Of a stretch of DNA of 5,026 nt, positions 4,326 through 5,026 are shown in pieces. The DNA comes from JBBRFH01 sp038224615. GTDB lineage: Bacteria > Planctomycetota > Phycisphaerae > Tepidisphaerales > Tepidisphaeraceae. The notes under the pieces were generated by a model that was given only the letters and a program-made list of their open reading frames with translations, searched no databases and was not told where the DNA came from. The position numbers and the translations under genes are program-made. Positions within the stretch are counted from its first letter, which is position 1. Each line of letters starts with the position of its first letter. The stretch lies in assembly GCA_038224615.1 (NCBI GenBank), contig JBBRFH010000252.1, positions 1-5,026 on the forward strand. Reading direction: 5' to 3'.

Positions 4326-5026
4326 TCAGCGAAAGGTGTTGTTACAGATGGCGACGTACTTGTGGATCGTTTCGTGCATGCCGAATTCAAGGGCGTCGGC
4401 GATCAGAGCGTGGCCGATTGAGACTTCGTCGACACCCATCACCCGCTCGAGGAACGGCGCGAGATTTTCCAGGCTCAAGTCGTGGCCGGCGTTGACGCCC
4501 ATGCCGGCGCGAGTCGCGGCGCGGGCGGCAGTGGCATATTGGGAAAGTTCCTCGTGTACCGGCCCGGTCGCGAAGGCGTGGGCGTACGGCTCGGTGTAGA
4601 GTTCGACCCGATCGGCGCCGAGTTCGGCCGCCAGTTCGATCGCGTCGACGACCGGGTCCATGAACAGGCTGACTCGGCAGCCGACCGATTGCAGCTCGTC
4701 GATCGCGCACTTGAGGGCGCGCCGCTCGGTGGCGCCAAGTTCAACGAGGTTCCACCCGTGATTGCTCGTGAACGCCTCGCGCGCATCGGGAACAAGCGTG
4801 GCCTGCGCCGGACGTATGCGCCGGCAATAGTCGATCAGGCCGTGGAACGGGTTGCCCTCGATGTTGTACTCCGCGTCGGAAAACTCCCTGACGACGCCAG
4901 CGAGGTTGTCGACGTCGCGCGGGCGAATGTGCCGCTCGTCGGGCCGCGGGTGTACGGTGATGCCCGACGCCCCCGCCTGCAGCGCGATGCGCGACAGCTT
5001 GACGAGGCTGGGGATGCCCAGGTTGC
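4326..5026 (-). CDS. pdxJ: Pyridoxine 5'-phosphate synthase PdxJ, N-terminus outside window
   Basis: PdxJ is a cytoplasmic TIM-barrel enzyme that condenses 1-deoxy-D-xylulose 5-phosphate with 3-amino-2-oxopropyl phosphate to pyridoxine 5'-phosphate, the ring-forming step of the DXP-dependent vitamin B6 pathway. The frame is open from the window edge to TGA 4326-4328, giving 232 residues and starting in the first barrel segment (NLGIPSLVKLSRIALQAGAS). Counting from the edge, family motifs are GITVHPRPDERHIRPRDV (21-38), whose His25 corresponds to catalytic His45 of E. coli, YNIEGNP (53-59) with Glu56 matching Glu72, SNHGWN (87-92), ELYTEPYA (141-148), VNAGHDLSLENL (177-188) with His181 matching His193, and EVSIGHALIADAL (200-212). 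About 15-25 N-terminal residues are missing. The HPRPDERHIR form is that of the Bacteroidota/Planctomycetota branch, not the E. coli one. It lies upstream of tRNA-Pro on the same strand. Confidence 0.96.
   Translation of the reverse strand, partial: NLGIPSLVKLSRIALQAGASGITVHPRPDERHIRPRDVDNLAGVVREFSDAEYNIEGNPFHGLIDYCRRIRPAQATLVPDAREAFTSNHGWNLVELGATERRALKCAIDELQSVGCRVSLFMDPVVDAIELAAELGADRVELYTEPYAHAFATGPVHEELSQYATAARAATRAGMGVNAGHDLSLENLAPFLERVMGVDEVSIGHALIADALEFGMHETIHKYVAICNNTFR

Overview
The window looks like ordinary chromosomal DNA from a GC-rich bacterium, most likely a member of Planctomycetota (Phycisphaerae-like). This is an inference from three things: an S2 protein with a long Pro/Ala/Glu tail, a PdxJ of the 'HPRPDERHIR' type (the branch seen in Bacteroidota and Planctomycetota), and a palindromic intergenic repeat built from ATCTGCGTT units, a kind I associate with planctomycete and related genomes. 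No phage, transposase, CRISPR or defence gene is visible.

Layout, left to right. Positions 1-967 (minus strand) hold most of a LOG/lysine-decarboxylase-like Rossmann protein whose C-terminus lies outside the window. Positions 1087-1632 (minus) hold only the last three or so membrane segments of a drug-efflux MFS transporter, cut off at its 5' side: a gene remnant. A good sigma70-type promoter at 1748-1776 drives rpsB (1948-2823, ribosomal protein S2) and then tsf (2940-3743, EF-Ts) on the plus strand. The leader of about 165 nt before rpsB contains several inverted repeats, two of which are mutually exclusive, and the 116-nt rpsB-tsf gap is largely filled by a long imperfect palindrome. pyrH does not follow tsf. 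From 3744 to 4119 there is a mostly non-coding convergent region holding hairpins, an unrecognised 31-codon minus-strand ORF with very strong GC3 bias (3851-3946), and three TGTCGGTAA direct repeats.

The right end is all minus strand: pdxJ (4326-5026, start outside the window), then tRNA-Pro(CGG) (4163-4238) with its own promoter and a perfect intrinsic terminator (4120-4155).

rpsB, tsf and tRNA-Pro all serve translation; pdxJ makes the vitamin B6 ring; the LOG protein acts on nucleotides. The least explained material is the rpsB leader RNA, the intergenic palindrome, the small basic ORF and the TGTCGGTAA repeats. I see no complete novel system in this window.
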